A DNA stretch of 64,000 nt from Actinomycetes bacterium (GTDB lineage Bacteria; Actinomycetota; Acidimicrobiia; Spongiisociales; JAHEDJ01), in contig JAHEDK010000007.1 in the NCBI GenBank assembly GCA_024641245.1, positions 1-64,000 of the forward strand. Reading direction: 5' to 3'. Position 1 is the first letter of the stretch. Each line of letters starts with the position of its first letter. Below are positions 7,228 through 16,510 of the stretch, in pieces. The notes under the pieces are model-generated. The model worked only from the letters and a program-made list of their open reading frames with translations. It was not told the origin of the DNA and ran no database searches. The position numbers were made by a program, and so were the translations under genes.

Positions 7228-9059
7228 GATCGGCGTCTTTCGTCGGTCGACATGTGTCGGTGGTCATCGGTTGCGACGCGCCGAGCGTCCTCCTCGTAGG
7301 CTCTGACTAGGGCGGCATATCCGGGAGACCTGCTGAGGAGTTGCTCGTGGGTTCCGTGGTCTGAGACCGTCTTGTCGTCGACGAACATGACCTCGTCGGC
7401 GAGGCGAATCGTGGCCGGACGATACGCAACCATGACAATCGTGGAAGGAAGGTCGGCTCTCTTCAGGGAGCGCAGGATTTCGGCCTCCACCGAAGGGTCG
7501 ACTGCGGAAGTTGCATCGTCGAGGATCATTAGTCGGGGTTGCCGGATCAACGCACGGGCCAACGCAATGCGTTGACGCTGCCCTCCTGAGAGCGAGGTGC
7601 CGCGCTCGCCGAGGCGCGTCGCATAGCCGTTCGGCAACTCGGAGACGAACACGTCGGCTCCGGCCAGGCGGGCGGCCGAGGTGACTTCCTCGTCGGTGAA
7701 TGCGTCACCGAGTGTGATGTTGCCGGTGATGGTGTCATCGAAGAGAAACGCCTCCTGCGACACGTAGGCCACTTCGCGCGGCAGTTCGGATCGAGCGAAG
7801 GATCGAAGATCCCGGTCGTCGATGTGGATAGCCCCGTCGGCGGGGTCCCACAGTCTCGCCAGCAGCAGGGCAAGGGTTGACTTGCCGGAGGCGGTCGGTC
7901 CGACGACGGCCAGCGTGGTGCCGGCTGCCAGGTCCATCTCAACGCCGACCAGCACGGGTTCTTCCGGCCGGTATTTGAAATCGACTCCGTGTCCGGCGAC
8001 TGAGGCTGCTCGGCCGGGTTCCTGTGCGGAGTTGGCCCCGTAGCCCATGAATCGATCGGCTTCAAAGACGCTCTGAACCCGTTGCCAGCCGGCGATGCTG
8101 GCAGATAGGTCGAACAGTACGAAGCCGATCAGCTGGACGGGGAAGGCGAGCAACGAGAGCAAGTAGGTGACGGTGACGAGGTCGCCTGCCGTGATCGCTC
8201 CGGCACGGATGCGGGCCGCACCAGCATAAATCAGTACCAGAATCAGGGCGGGAGGAAGCGCCCTGATGATTGCCTGATACGACACCCATCGGGTGTTCAC
8301 GTCGATGATGCCGTCGCGGACACCGTCGGAGGTGACGCCGAAGCGATCCGCCACCTTCGCCTCACGGCCAAGTGATTTGATCGTCAGCGCCCCGTCGAAG
8401 GCTTCGTGGGCGAGCGACCACAAGCGGCCGCGCTGTTCCTGAACTTCCTCCCAGAGGGGATAGACGGTCCAGGCGCCCTTGACGTCGACCGCCACGATGA
8501 TTACCAGGCCGGCCAGTGACCAGAAGCCAAGCCACAGGTCGATTCGTGCGACCATCGCCACAGAACCGAACAGGAGCAGCATCACGCCGGTCGCGTACGG
8601 AAGCGGGGCCAGCACGCCGGTTCCGCGATCGGTATCCGAATCAGCGACTGCCAGCAAGTCGCCGATCGACTGCTGCGAGAACCAGGCCAGCTCGAGGTCG
8701 AGTTGGTGATCCAGCAGCCGGTTTCGGACATCCTGGCGGGTCCGAAACTGGAGCCAACCGGCGGCGGTGCGCCGCAGCACGATTCCGGATGCTTTCCACA
8801 ATGAAACGCCGACCAGGGCCGCGACTGCTAGCCAGACCTTCGCCCGGAAGTCCGCTCCGTTGGTGAGCACCGGGATTATCACTTGATCGGTTAGCCATCC
8901 CACCACCTGAGCGGAGGCGACGATGGCTGCGGCGTACAGGGCCGCGCCGAACACCGCCAGGGCAAATGCCCATGGATGCGTCTTCACAAAGCGTGCAATC
9001 AGACGCAGGCCGTCGCGCAGCACGCTCCAGGGGGATGGAAGGGAGGTCGGGTTGGCCAT
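7224..9059 (-). CDS. ABC exporter half-transporter with degenerate ATP site
   Basis: Partner of the 5461-7227 gene, 611 residues, again a six-helix domain plus ATPase. Walker A (GPTASGKST) and the signature (LSGGQRQRIALARAL) are intact. After Walker B there is Asp in place of the catalytic Glu (MILDDATSAVD), and the H-loop His is replaced by Tyr (MVAYRPA). This subunit therefore probably supplies the intact signature to the active site, while its own Walker motifs build the non-hydrolysing site. The C-terminal tail is long, charged and rich in Arg and Asp. It is the first gene of the two-gene operon and lies 42 bp from the end of the histidine kinase gene. Confidence 0.88.
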   Translation of the reverse strand: MANPTSLPSPWSVLRDGLRLIARFVKTHPWAFALAVFGAALYAAAIVASAQVVGWLTDQVIIPVLTNGADFRAKVWLAVAALVGVSLWKASGIVLRRTAAGWLQFRTRQDVRNRLLDHQLDLELAWFSQQSIGDLLAVADSDTDRGTGVLAPLPYATGVMLLLFGSVAMVARIDLWLGFWSLAGLVIIVAVDVKGAWTVYPLWEEVQEQRGRLWSLAHEAFDGALTIKSLGREAKVADRFGVTSDGVRDGIIDVNTRWVSYQAIIRALPPALILVLIYAGAARIRAGAITAGDLVTVTYLLSLLAFPVQLIGFVLFDLSASIAGWQRVQSVFEADRFMGYGANSAQEPGRAASVAGHGVDFKYRPEEPVLVGVEMDLAAGTTLAVVGPTASGKSTLALLLARLWDPADGAIHIDDRDLRSFARSELPREVAYVSQEAFLFDDTITGNITLGDAFTDEEVTSAARLAGADVFVSELPNGYATRLGERGTSLSGGQRQRIALARALIRQPRLMILDDATSAVDPSVEAEILRSLKRADLPSTIVMVAYRPATIRLADEVMFVDDKTVSDHGTHEQLLSRSPGYAALVRAYEEDARRVATDDHRHMSTDERRRS

Positions 9060-9101
9060 GAATGGGAAAGCCTAGGACGAGGTTGGCGAGGGCGAACCTG
9101 A

Positions 9102-10838
9102 TTATCCGGAGACAGGCGATGCCCGCCTGTCGAGTTGGGTCGGGGCGGCGCCCACGACCCGGCCGGGAAGTTCAATCGAGAAGCATGCCCCGCCGAGTCG
9201 TTCTGATCGGCGGTAGCCGGCCGATCCTCCGTACGCTTGCGCGATCATCTTGACGATTGCCAGACCGATTCCCGATCCCGGGGTTGCGGCGTCGAGTCGG
9301 TGCGACCCGCGCTCGAAGCGTTCCCAGATGAGGTACTGATACTTCGTCGGTACGCCGGCACCGTCGTCGTGAACCTCGATGCAGAGACTGTCGTGTTCGG
9401 CCCGAGCGACGACGAGGCGACGGTCTCCTCCATAGCGGACCGCGTTGCCGATCAGGTTGTCGATGATTTGCTGGAGTCTGTCTCGATCGACGAGAGCTCG
9501 AAGATCCATGTCGACCTCGGCAGAGATGATGGTGTCTGCATCGTGACCGTCGGCGATTGTGTGCGTTGTTAGATCGATCAACTCCCCAACGTCGACCATG
9601 CTGTCGTGGAGTTGGAGGCCGGCCACACTGTCGCGGGCCAGCGCCACGAGATCCGAGACGATCCTGGCTACATGGCGTGTCTGTTCGTATGCGATGCTCA
9701 AGAGCTCGGCTTGTTCCTCCTCTTCGGTCATCTCCGACCGGACGAGATCGAGGAAGCCGACGACCGCGGTCAGAGGAGTACGAAGCTCATGCGAAATCGA
9801 TGATACGAGCGCTCTGCGCTCTTGTTCGACGAGATTCCGGTTCTCCCGGATGGCTGCCGTCTGACGAATGACCACGAGGCCAACGACCGTCAGGACCGAG
9901 TAGGAGAGGACGCGGCTATCTGCATCGAATCCTCCTGTCTCGAGACTGATGAGCAGAACAACGGAGAGGGCGACGACCAGTGCGTAGGGGATCGCAGACG
10001 TCCACCACTGAGGCTGTTGGTCGGCGTATTCACGGGCTCTGGGGCGGACGGGCACCATGACGGCCGCGCTCAGATAGGCGAATGTCGGGATGATGAATAA
10101 TACGAAGTTCGGCTGCGATTCCTCGAAAGTATTGCCGAGTCCGGTGAAGAGGAAAGACAAATCAGCCAGCGATTGTATGGCGATGCCGACTCCGAGCAGC
10201 ATCAGCCTGGCATCGAAGCGCATGTTCGAGCGGCGCATGAACAACGTTGCGACGGCGATGAGCGCTGCCACATCGAGGATCGGATACGCCGATCCGACGG
10301 CGCGTTCCCAGCCGCCGGTGCTTTCCAAATCGCTCAGCATGTCGAAGAGGAATGCCACCCAGAAGATCGACGTCAAAGCGATGGCGCCGATCAGGCCGTC
10401 AACGAGGAGCCTCGCCCTGTGCAGCCCTCCTCCACCGGCCTGCGGCAGTAACGCAACACCGGTCAATACGAGCATGTAGGAGATGATGAACGCCAGGTCG
10501 ATTGCGCTGAATGCTGGGACAGGGGGGGCAACCACACTCTGGCCGACCGTCGCTAATACACCCATCGAGCCCAACCCCAGGCCGGATCCGATCAGTTGCC
10601 AAGCGGTCCTCTCGCGGCGAGAAGGGATCGCTCGAGCGTTGCGAAGGAAGACGACGGCTGCGGCGCCGAAGCCGAGCGCCACTCCGGCTGCACCTGCTCC
10701 GTCTGCCCATTCCCCTTCGAACATGGAAGCAGCGCCCAACGCGACAAGCGCCGGGAACACCCAACGAATCTTCGAAACTCTTATGTTGGCAAGCTGATGT
10801 CGCGCGCTCGGCCGCGTCCCCGGTATGGCGGGCTGCAT
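9102..10838 (-). CDS. membrane-bound sensor histidine kinase
   Basis: 578 residues. Roughly the first 310 residues hold about eight hydrophobic segments with no extracellular domain, resembling membrane-embedded sensor modules. The HisKA phospho-acceptor box is SSISHELRTPLTAVVGF near residue 345. The ATPase domain follows with the N box (DNLIGNAVRYGGD), G1 (VHDDGAGVP) and G2 (GSGIGLAIVKM). No receiver domain and no adjacent response regulator is present, so it is an orphan in this window. The nearest receiver, at 30.6 kb, is a lone domain. The signal is unknown. It is read in the same direction as the ABC exporter and could help control it, but the gap allows an independent transcript. Confidence 0.85.
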   Translation of the reverse strand: MQPAIPGTRPSARHQLANIRVSKIRWVFPALVALGAASMFEGEWADGAGAAGVALGFGAAAVVFLRNARAIPSRRERTAWQLIGSGLGLGSMGVLATVGQSVVAPPVPAFSAIDLAFIISYMLVLTGVALLPQAGGGGLHRARLLVDGLIGAIALTSIFWVAFLFDMLSDLESTGGWERAVGSAYPILDVAALIAVATLFMRRSNMRFDARLMLLGVGIAIQSLADLSFLFTGLGNTFEESQPNFVLFIIPTFAYLSAAVMVPVRPRAREYADQQPQWWTSAIPYALVVALSVVLLISLETGGFDADSRVLSYSVLTVVGLVVIRQTAAIRENRNLVEQERRALVSSISHELRTPLTAVVGFLDLVRSEMTEEEEQAELLSIAYEQTRHVARIVSDLVALARDSVAGLQLHDSMVDVGELIDLTTHTIADGHDADTIISAEVDMDLRALVDRDRLQQIIDNLIGNAVRYGGDRRLVVARAEHDSLCIEVHDDGAGVPTKYQYLIWERFERGSHRLDAATPGSGIGLAIVKMIAQAYGGSAGYRRSERLGGACFSIELPGRVVGAAPTQLDRRASPVSG

Positions 10839-10889
10839 TCCGCAATTGTCGGCGCATGTGCCCTGACACCTGAGGGATTCGGCGGATCG

Positions 10890-11399
10890 TCAAAGGGAGG
10901 GCGGAACCTCAACAAGCCGGCCATCCTTGTCGGCGAAGTCCCAAACGTCGATAGCGGGAGGCTCAACGCCGATGGTCGTGAGGGCGGTGCAGACCTGGCT
11001 TCGATGGTCGGTCCCGTGGTGCAGGGCCTGGGCGAGCCGGATGCCCATTGGAGCATGGCCCTCGGATCCGTCGTCACGGTGCCTGACCACCACGAAATCC
11101 GGGTCGAGGTCCTGCGTAAGAAGCGAGGCCCACGCGGCAGCGTTGCCTTCCATCGCGACGCTGAGCTCCGGAAGTCCCATCCGTCCGTCGTCGATCACGG
11201 CGACACGCCCGCCGGTCAGGGCATACAGGTAGGCGCAGTCGGCGCCGACGAGATGGCGGATTGTGTCGATGATCGAGCCGAAGGTCCCGGGAACGGCGGT
11301 CCCGAGTTGATCGGAGCTGAGGGGGATACACGCATCGATCAAGCGCAGCGTCGCCCAAACGTGGTGCGCAAAGGCGTCGCCCAACAGGGGATTGCTCAT
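10890..11399 (-). CDS. DinB-family protein
   Basis: 169-residue four-helix-bundle protein of the DinB/YfiT superfamily. Visible hallmarks are the N-terminal helix with AFAHHVWATLRLIDAC, the central IIDTIRHLVGADCAYLYALTG and the C-terminal HHGTDHRSQVCTAL. These carry His residues able to bind a divalent metal. In actinobacteria such proteins often act as mycothiol-dependent or related thiol transferases, but many have no known role. It is a single gene, divergent from mfd with an 83-bp gap, and is read towards the histidine kinase. The function beyond the fold is uncertain. Confidence 0.8.
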   Translation of the reverse strand: MSNPLLGDAFAHHVWATLRLIDACIPLSSDQLGTAVPGTFGSIIDTIRHLVGADCAYLYALTGGRVAVIDDGRMGLPELSVAMEGNAAAWASLLTQDLDPDFVVVRHRDDGSEGHAPMGIRLAQALHHGTDHRSQVCTALTTIGVEPPAIDVWDFADKDGRLVEVPPSL

Positions 11400-11482
11400 C
11401 CCGGCACCCTAGCGGTCTGTGGACTGATGCGGTTGTCCTCCCGATTCAGCCGTGCGGGAGTCAACTAGCATGATCGATCCCG

Positions 11483-14400
11483 ATGTCTGCTCCTCTTGCT
11501 CCCCTCGTCGATCGGTGGCGTGCCGACCTTCTGCCGAAATCGAGTGGTCGTCTGGTTGTTGCGCCGGGAGCGCGCGCGTATCTGACGGCCGGTATGGCCG
11601 CGAAGGCGGACCGTCCGTTGCTGGTCATCGTTCCAGGCGAGCGGGAGGCGGAAGATCTCGTCGACGACCTCGAATTGTTCACCAGCCGAGGCGCGTTGCT
11701 GCCGGCTTGGGAGACGCTGCCATTCGAACATGTCTCACCCAATGTAACGACTATGGCGGCCAGAGCCAGGGCGAGGAATCTGCTCACCGTTGGTGAGCCG
11801 GGTACGGTCGTCGTTGCGTCGGTGCGGGCGATCACCCAGCGGGTAAGTCCCTCGTCCGTGCGGCCATTGATCGCGGCGGCGGGGAAGGAGGCAGGTTACG
11901 ACCTTCTCATCCAGCGCCTGGCTGAATATGGATACCACCGCACAGATCGGGTGGAGAGCCGCGGAGAATTCGGCGTGCGCGGTGGGCTCATTGATGTATT
12001 CCCGGCCCAGGGGGGTGATCCGGTCCGATTGGAGTTCTGGGGAGACGAGGTGGAGTCGGCCCGAAATTTCTCGATCAACACTCAGCGGTCGACCGACGCT
12101 GCGGAAGGGCTGATTGCCTATCCGGCCAGGGAACTCCGGCCCGATGCAGCTTCGAGGGAGGCGGCGCGTGTTCTGGTCCATCAGGAGCCGTGGGCGGCTG
12201 CCACCTGGGAGCGGCTGAGCGAAGGTCACTTGTTCGCGGGAATGGAATCATGGCTCCCGTGGATTGCTCCTGAAGCGACCGCTCTGACCCAACTGCCCGG
12301 CGGTGCTCCGGTGATTGTGTTCGATCCAGTCCGCGCTGCAGACCGAAGCCGCGATCTTGTCAAGGAAGAAGCGGAAATGGCGGCCGCCCTGGCTCCGACG
12401 TGGGGCCATGGAGCACCTTCGGCAGGAGAGCATCCGGCGTTGTATCTCGACTTGAACGAAGGCCTCACCGGACGGGACGTGCTCGAGGCGCCTCCGATCG
12501 CGACCAGCCCAACGGACAACGCACTCGAAATGCGTGGGCTCGATGCCACACCGGGAGACGCCGAATCGGTAGCCAACGCCCTCAACCGGTGGATTGCCGC
12601 CGGGATCAACGTGGTGGTCGCAATGGATGGTGAAGCGGCGGCGGATCGGGTTGCTCGCTTGCTGGGCGAAGCAGGTCTCGATTTGACCAGGAGATCGCAG
12701 CTCGATCGGATCGAAACGGCCGCAATCGGGGTTGGTATACATCACGGGTTCATGCTGCCCGCGTTGAAGGTGGCGGTGCTCGGCGAGCATTCAATTGCCG
12801 GTCGCCGGCGCGCTCATCGCCGGGTGGCGCCACGCCGGGAAGATGCCGATGGGGCCCGGTACCGCGATCTGGCCGAAGGCGACTACGTTGTGCACTTCCG
12901 GCACGGCATCGGACGATTCGAAGGGCTGGCCACTCGCTCCATCGCCGGCATCGAGCGTGATTACCTCGTGGTCGCATACGCGGCGGAAGACAAGCTCTAC
13001 GTACCGACCGATCAACTGGCGGCCGTGAAGAAATACACCGGTGGCGAGACGCCACGCCTATCTCGCATGGGCGGCTCGGACTGGTCGAAAACCAAAGGCC
13101 GTATCCGCAAAGCGGTGGCGGCGGTCGCCGAACAGGTTGTGGCACTGCACCGGGCGCGGGCGCTCGCCACCGGTCACGGATATGCGCCGGATACACCCTG
13201 GCAACGCGAGATGGAGGCGTTGTTCCCATTTGAGGAAACGGCCGATCAGCTCAGTGCCATCAACGACGTCAAGGTCGACATGGAAGCCGACGGACCGATG
13301 GACCGTCTCATCTTCGGGGACGTCGGCTTCGGCAAGACCGAGGTCGGTATCCGGGCCGCATTCAAGGCGGTGATGGACGGCAAGCAGGTGGCGATCCTGT
13401 GCCCGACGACACTCCTTGCTCAACAACACTTCCAGGTATTCTCCGAGCGCTTCAATCCGTATCCCACCAGGGTCGAGATGCTCAGCCGGTTTCTCACCAC
13501 CCGCCAGCAGCGTGACGTGGTCGCCAAGCTGGCCACCGGCGAAGTGGACGTCGTGATCGCTACTCACCGGCTGCTCTCGCAGGACATCCAGTTCAAGAAC
13601 CTCGGACTCCTGATCATCGACGAGGAGCAACGGTTCGGGGTCAAGGCGAAAGATCAGATAAAGCGGTTCCGGGTTGGAGTCGACGTGTTGACCCTCACCG
13701 CCACCCCTATTCCCCGCACCTTGGAGATGGCACTCACGGGAATCCGAGATGTGAGTCACATTCGGACTGCACCCGAGGATCGGCACCCGATTCTCACCTA
13801 TGTCGGACCGTTCGATGAACAGGCGGTCTCGGCTGCTATTCGGCGCGAGATGTTGCGAGAGGGTCAGGTCTTTTACGTTCATAACCGGGTGCAGTCGATC
13901 GACCGGGCAGTTGCCCGACTCCAACAACTCGTGCCGAACGCCCGCTATGCAATCGCACACGGCCAGATGTCGGAAGGCCGACTGGAGCAGGTGATGCTCG
14001 ACTTCTGGAACGGCAACTTCGACGTTCTGGTCGCCACGACGATCATTGAGTCCGGTCTCGACCTGCCCCAGGTCAACACCCTCATCGTGGAACGGGCCGA
14101 CTTGCTTGGTCTTGCTCAGTTGTATCAACTGCGTGGACGGGTTGGTCGCTCCAGTCAGCGGGCCTACGCCTATTTGTTCCATCCCCAGGAGCAATCACTG
14201 TCGGAAGACGCCTACCGGCGCCTCGAAGCGATCGGCGAGCACTCCGACCTGGGCAGCGGCTTCCACCTCGCCCTTCGCGATCTCGAAATCAGGGGAGCCG
14301 GATCCATGCTTGGAGAGGTGCAGTCGGGACACATCAGCGCGGTCGGGTTCGACTTGTACACGCAATTGGTGGCCGAGGCGGTGGGGGAGTTGGAGGGGAC

Positions 14401-14854
14401 GCCTGTCGAAACGGCAGGCGAGTTGGAGATCAGGATCGATCTCCCGGTCAATGCCCACTTGCCGGACGACTATATCGAAGATCAGCTGGCCCGCATCGAG
14501 GCGTACCGGCGGTTGGCGGCGGCCACCACCTATGCCGATGTCGACGATGTGACCGCCGAGTGGGCGGATCGCTACGGACCCCTTCCGGATTCCGCCACTG
14601 CCTTGATCGAAATCGCCGGGCTGCGGTGCGAGGCGATTCGCGTTGGCCTGACGGAGATCGTGAAGCTGCGTCGGGAGGTGCGTCTAGGACAGGTTGATCT
14701 GTCGACCAGCCAGGAGGTCAGGCTGCAGCGGGTTGCTCCGAAGTCGGTCCTCAAGGCGGACGAAGGGCTGCTTTTCCTCCCCGCTCCGGCGGACCACACG
14801 ATCGTCGCCGATCTCGTTACCTTCATGCGGAAGATGTGGCCGATCGAGGATTGA
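11483..14854 (+). CDS. mfd: transcription-repair coupling factor
   Basis: Displaces RNA polymerase stalled at DNA lesions and recruits UvrA for nucleotide excision repair. It has 1123 residues, the usual size. The UvrB-like N-terminal module begins with the degenerate ATPase region (PLLVIVPGEREAEDLVDDL). The RNA-polymerase interaction domain near residue 465 reads EGDYVVHFRHGIGRFEGL. The RecG-like translocase has Walker A GDVGFGKTE (about 612), a DEEQ box (LLIIDEEQRFGV, about 711) and the LTATPIPRTL motif. The TRCF domain at the C-terminus is present. The following EamA gene begins shortly after its stop. In mycobacteria mfd is followed directly by mazG and eno, while here those genes lie more than 40 kb away. 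Confidence 0.97.
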   Translation: MSAPLAPLVDRWRADLLPKSSGRLVVAPGARAYLTAGMAAKADRPLLVIVPGEREAEDLVDDLELFTSRGALLPAWETLPFEHVSPNVTTMAARARARNLLTVGEPGTVVVASVRAITQRVSPSSVRPLIAAAGKEAGYDLLIQRLAEYGYHRTDRVESRGEFGVRGGLIDVFPAQGGDPVRLEFWGDEVESARNFSINTQRSTDAAEGLIAYPARELRPDAASREAARVLVHQEPWAAATWERLSEGHLFAGMESWLPWIAPEATALTQLPGGAPVIVFDPVRAADRSRDLVKEEAEMAAALAPTWGHGAPSAGEHPALYLDLNEGLTGRDVLEAPPIATSPTDNALEMRGLDATPGDAESVANALNRWIAAGINVVVAMDGEAAADRVARLLGEAGLDLTRRSQLDRIETAAIGVGIHHGFMLPALKVAVLGEHSIAGRRRAHRRVAPRREDADGARYRDLAEGDYVVHFRHGIGRFEGLATRSIAGIERDYLVVAYAAEDKLYVPTDQLAAVKKYTGGETPRLSRMGGSDWSKTKGRIRKAVAAVAEQVVALHRARALATGHGYAPDTPWQREMEALFPFEETADQLSAINDVKVDMEADGPMDRLIFGDVGFGKTEVGIRAAFKAVMDGKQVAILCPTTLLAQQHFQVFSERFNPYPTRVEMLSRFLTTRQQRDVVAKLATGEVDVVIATHRLLSQDIQFKNLGLLIIDEEQRFGVKAKDQIKRFRVGVDVLTLTATPIPRTLEMALTGIRDVSHIRTAPEDRHPILTYVGPFDEQAVSAAIRREMLREGQVFYVHNRVQSIDRAVARLQQLVPNARYAIAHGQMSEGRLEQVMLDFWNGNFDVLVATTIIESGLDLPQVNTLIVERADLLGLAQLYQLRGRVGRSSQRAYAYLFHPQEQSLSEDAYRRLEAIGEHSDLGSGFHLALRDLEIRGAGSMLGEVQSGHISAVGFDLYTQLVAEAVGELEGTPVETAGELEIRIDLPVNAHLPDDYIEDQLARIEAYRRLAAATTYADVDDVTAEWADRYGPLPDSATALIEIAGLRCEAIRVGLTEIVKLRREVRLGQVDLSTSQEVRLQRVAPKSVLKADEGLLFLPAPADHTIVADLVTFMRKMWPIED

Positions 14855-14910
14855 GTCGAACACCGCCCGTACGCCGGACCGCCACTGTGACGGCTGGCTA
14901 CCCTTTCCCG

Positions 14911-15813
14911 GTGAAGCGCCTTCCCGCCTCCGTTCTGTTGAGTGCTGCCTCCGCTTTCTGGGGCGGCAACTTCATCGTCGGCCGCGCGGTCTCGTCGTCG
15001 TTGCCTCCACTCACTCTCAGTTTCTACCGGTGGCTCGTCGCTCTGATCGTCCTGCTTCCGCTGGCGGGGAAAGAGGTCTGGGCCAAACGGCGTCAGATCC
15101 GAGATAACGCCGGTTGGTTTGCACTCGTCACCGTCACGGGCACTGTGCTGTTCCATGTGTTTGTGTACGTCGGTCTCGGTACCACGACCGCCATCAATGC
15201 AACGCTCCTCGTCGCCACATCACCGGTGATCATCCCCGTGGTGGCGGTCATCGTGCATCGTGACCGGATCACCGGTATGCAGGGTGTAGGCATTGCCACT
15301 TCGATAGTGGGGGTTTTGATCATTTTGACCCGGGCCGACCTCGATGTGCTGGCGTCGTTCGCGTTCTCGTCCGGTGATCTGTTGATCCTGGCGGCGGTGG
15401 TGGCCTGGGCCGTGTACTCGGTAGTCCTGCGAGATCGCCGTGACGACCTGAGCCCGCTCGGGTTTGTGCTTGCCATCACCGTGCTCGGGATACCGATTCT
15501 CTTCGTCCTATACCTGATCGAGCTGGCGGGGCAGGGTGGCTTCGACCCGACGCCGGGGCATCTGCTGACGATCGTCTACGTCGGTCTCTTCGCCTCCGTG
15601 CTGGCCTACCTGGCCTGGAACAAGGGAGTGGACCTGATCGGCGCGGTGCGCGCCGGGCCATATATGAGCCTGATGCCTGTCTTTGCTGCGTTGTTGGCGG
15701 TGGTGTTCCTGGGTGAGTCGTTGGAGCTCTTTCACATGGTGGGAACCGTCGTCATCGCGCTCGGTCTTGTCCTCAGCGGCCGCCGACCCGTTGCGAGGCT
15801 GCCGGCCGGATAG
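14911..15813 (+). CDS. EamA-family (drug/metabolite superfamily) transporter
   Basis: Ten-helix membrane transporter made of two EamA repeats of about 140 residues each. Typical helix motifs are SAASAFWGGNFIVGRA at the start of repeat one and YVGLFASVLAYLAWNKGVDLIG in repeat two, followed by PVFAALLAVVFLGE. Such proteins export amino acids, nucleosides or other small metabolites; the substrate is not readable. I start it at GTG 14911 (VKRLPAS), which puts the first helix close to the N-terminus. The track's GTG at 14836 lies inside mfd and adds 25 polar residues. No strong ribosome site marks either, so the start is uncertain. Confidence 0.8.
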   Translation: MKRLPASVLLSAASAFWGGNFIVGRAVSSSLPPLTLSFYRWLVALIVLLPLAGKEVWAKRRQIRDNAGWFALVTVTGTVLFHVFVYVGLGTTTAINATLLVATSPVIIPVVAVIVHRDRITGMQGVGIATSIVGVLIILTRADLDVLASFAFSSGDLLILAAVVAWAVYSVVLRDRRDDLSPLGFVLAITVLGIPILFVLYLIELAGQGGFDPTPGHLLTIVYVGLFASVLAYLAWNKGVDLIGAVRAGPYMSLMPVFAALLAVVFLGESLELFHMVGTVVIALGLVLSGRRPVARLPAG

Positions 15814-15842
15814 CGCCGGGAATGCAACGGGATGGACCGGGA

Positions 15843-16397
15843 CTAGACCCGGCGGCGGACGATTGGTCGTCCGCCCCGGCGTGCCGTCTCCCGGAATCCG
15901 GCTTGCTCAAACAGGTCGAGTGTTCCGGTGAACAGGTCGGCGGCTCCGCGAGCCCGGACGGACGTGTCGATCGGGTAGCCCTCGATGAGGAGGTAGCCAC
16001 TCGATCTCGCCCGTTCGACGGCACTCTCGAGCAAGGCCGACGCCACACCCGTATGCCGGTGATTGCGGTCGATGAAGAAGCAGACAACCGAACAGACGGG
16101 TTGGTCGTCAATCGGCTTGAGTTTTGGGGAGCGATTGAGCCGTCCGAACTCATCTCGGGCACCAATGGACACCCATCCGACCGGCTCGTCGTCCAGGTAG
16201 GCGAGCAGACCGGGCTCTTGCCCCGAGTCGACCAAGTCGCGCAGACGGGCTTTCAGGGCTGGTCCGGATTCATTGTCGAAATCGGATGACGTCACCCTCC
16301 ACCACATGCACCAGCAACCTGAGGTGGCGCCGTTGGGCCCGAAGAGCCGCTCGAGGTCAGGCCAACGATCGGGAGTTGCGGGATGGATGTTGGTCAT
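15843..16397 (-). CDS. GNAT-family N-acetyltransferase
   Basis: 184 residues from ATG 16397; the track's longer start adds a charged 39-residue leader. The acetyl-CoA-binding region is VCFFIDRNHRHTGVASALLESAVERARS, with the R/Q-x-x-G-x-G/A-type loop as RHTGVA. The N-terminal part has SGCWCMWWRV, a Cys/Trp-rich motif found in a subgroup of uncharacterised GNATs. The C-terminal DLFEQAGFRE is the common closing strand and helix of the family. It converges with the EamA gene. The substrate is unknown. Confidence 0.8.
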   Translation of the reverse strand: MTNIHPATPDRWPDLERLFGPNGATSGCWCMWWRVTSSDFDNESGPALKARLRDLVDSGQEPGLLAYLDDEPVGWVSIGARDEFGRLNRSPKLKPIDDQPVCSVVCFFIDRNHRHTGVASALLESAVERARSSGYLLIEGYPIDTSVRARGAADLFTGTLDLFEQAGFRETARRGGRPIVRRRV

Positions 16398-16446
16398 CGA
16401 ATCAACGATATATGTATCCGGCGGTCTTGGCCTTCCCAATCCACCT

Positions 16447-16497
16447 TTCTGGCGTCGGAGAGGGCGCGGCAGTTTTGTCGTGTTTTTGACGCCAGAA
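16447..16497. repeat. 10-bp inverted repeat with 31-bp loop between two minus-strand genes
   Basis: TTCTGGCGTC (16447-16456) and its exact complement GACGCCAGAA (16488-16497) flank a 31-base centre that contains T-rich tracts. It lies between the end of the DUF4173 gene and the start of the acetyltransferase gene, both on the minus strand. It could act as a terminator, an operator or a small repeat element. No U-tract follows either arm. Confidence 0.5.
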
Positions 16498-16510
16498 CCG
16501 CGCGGAGCGC

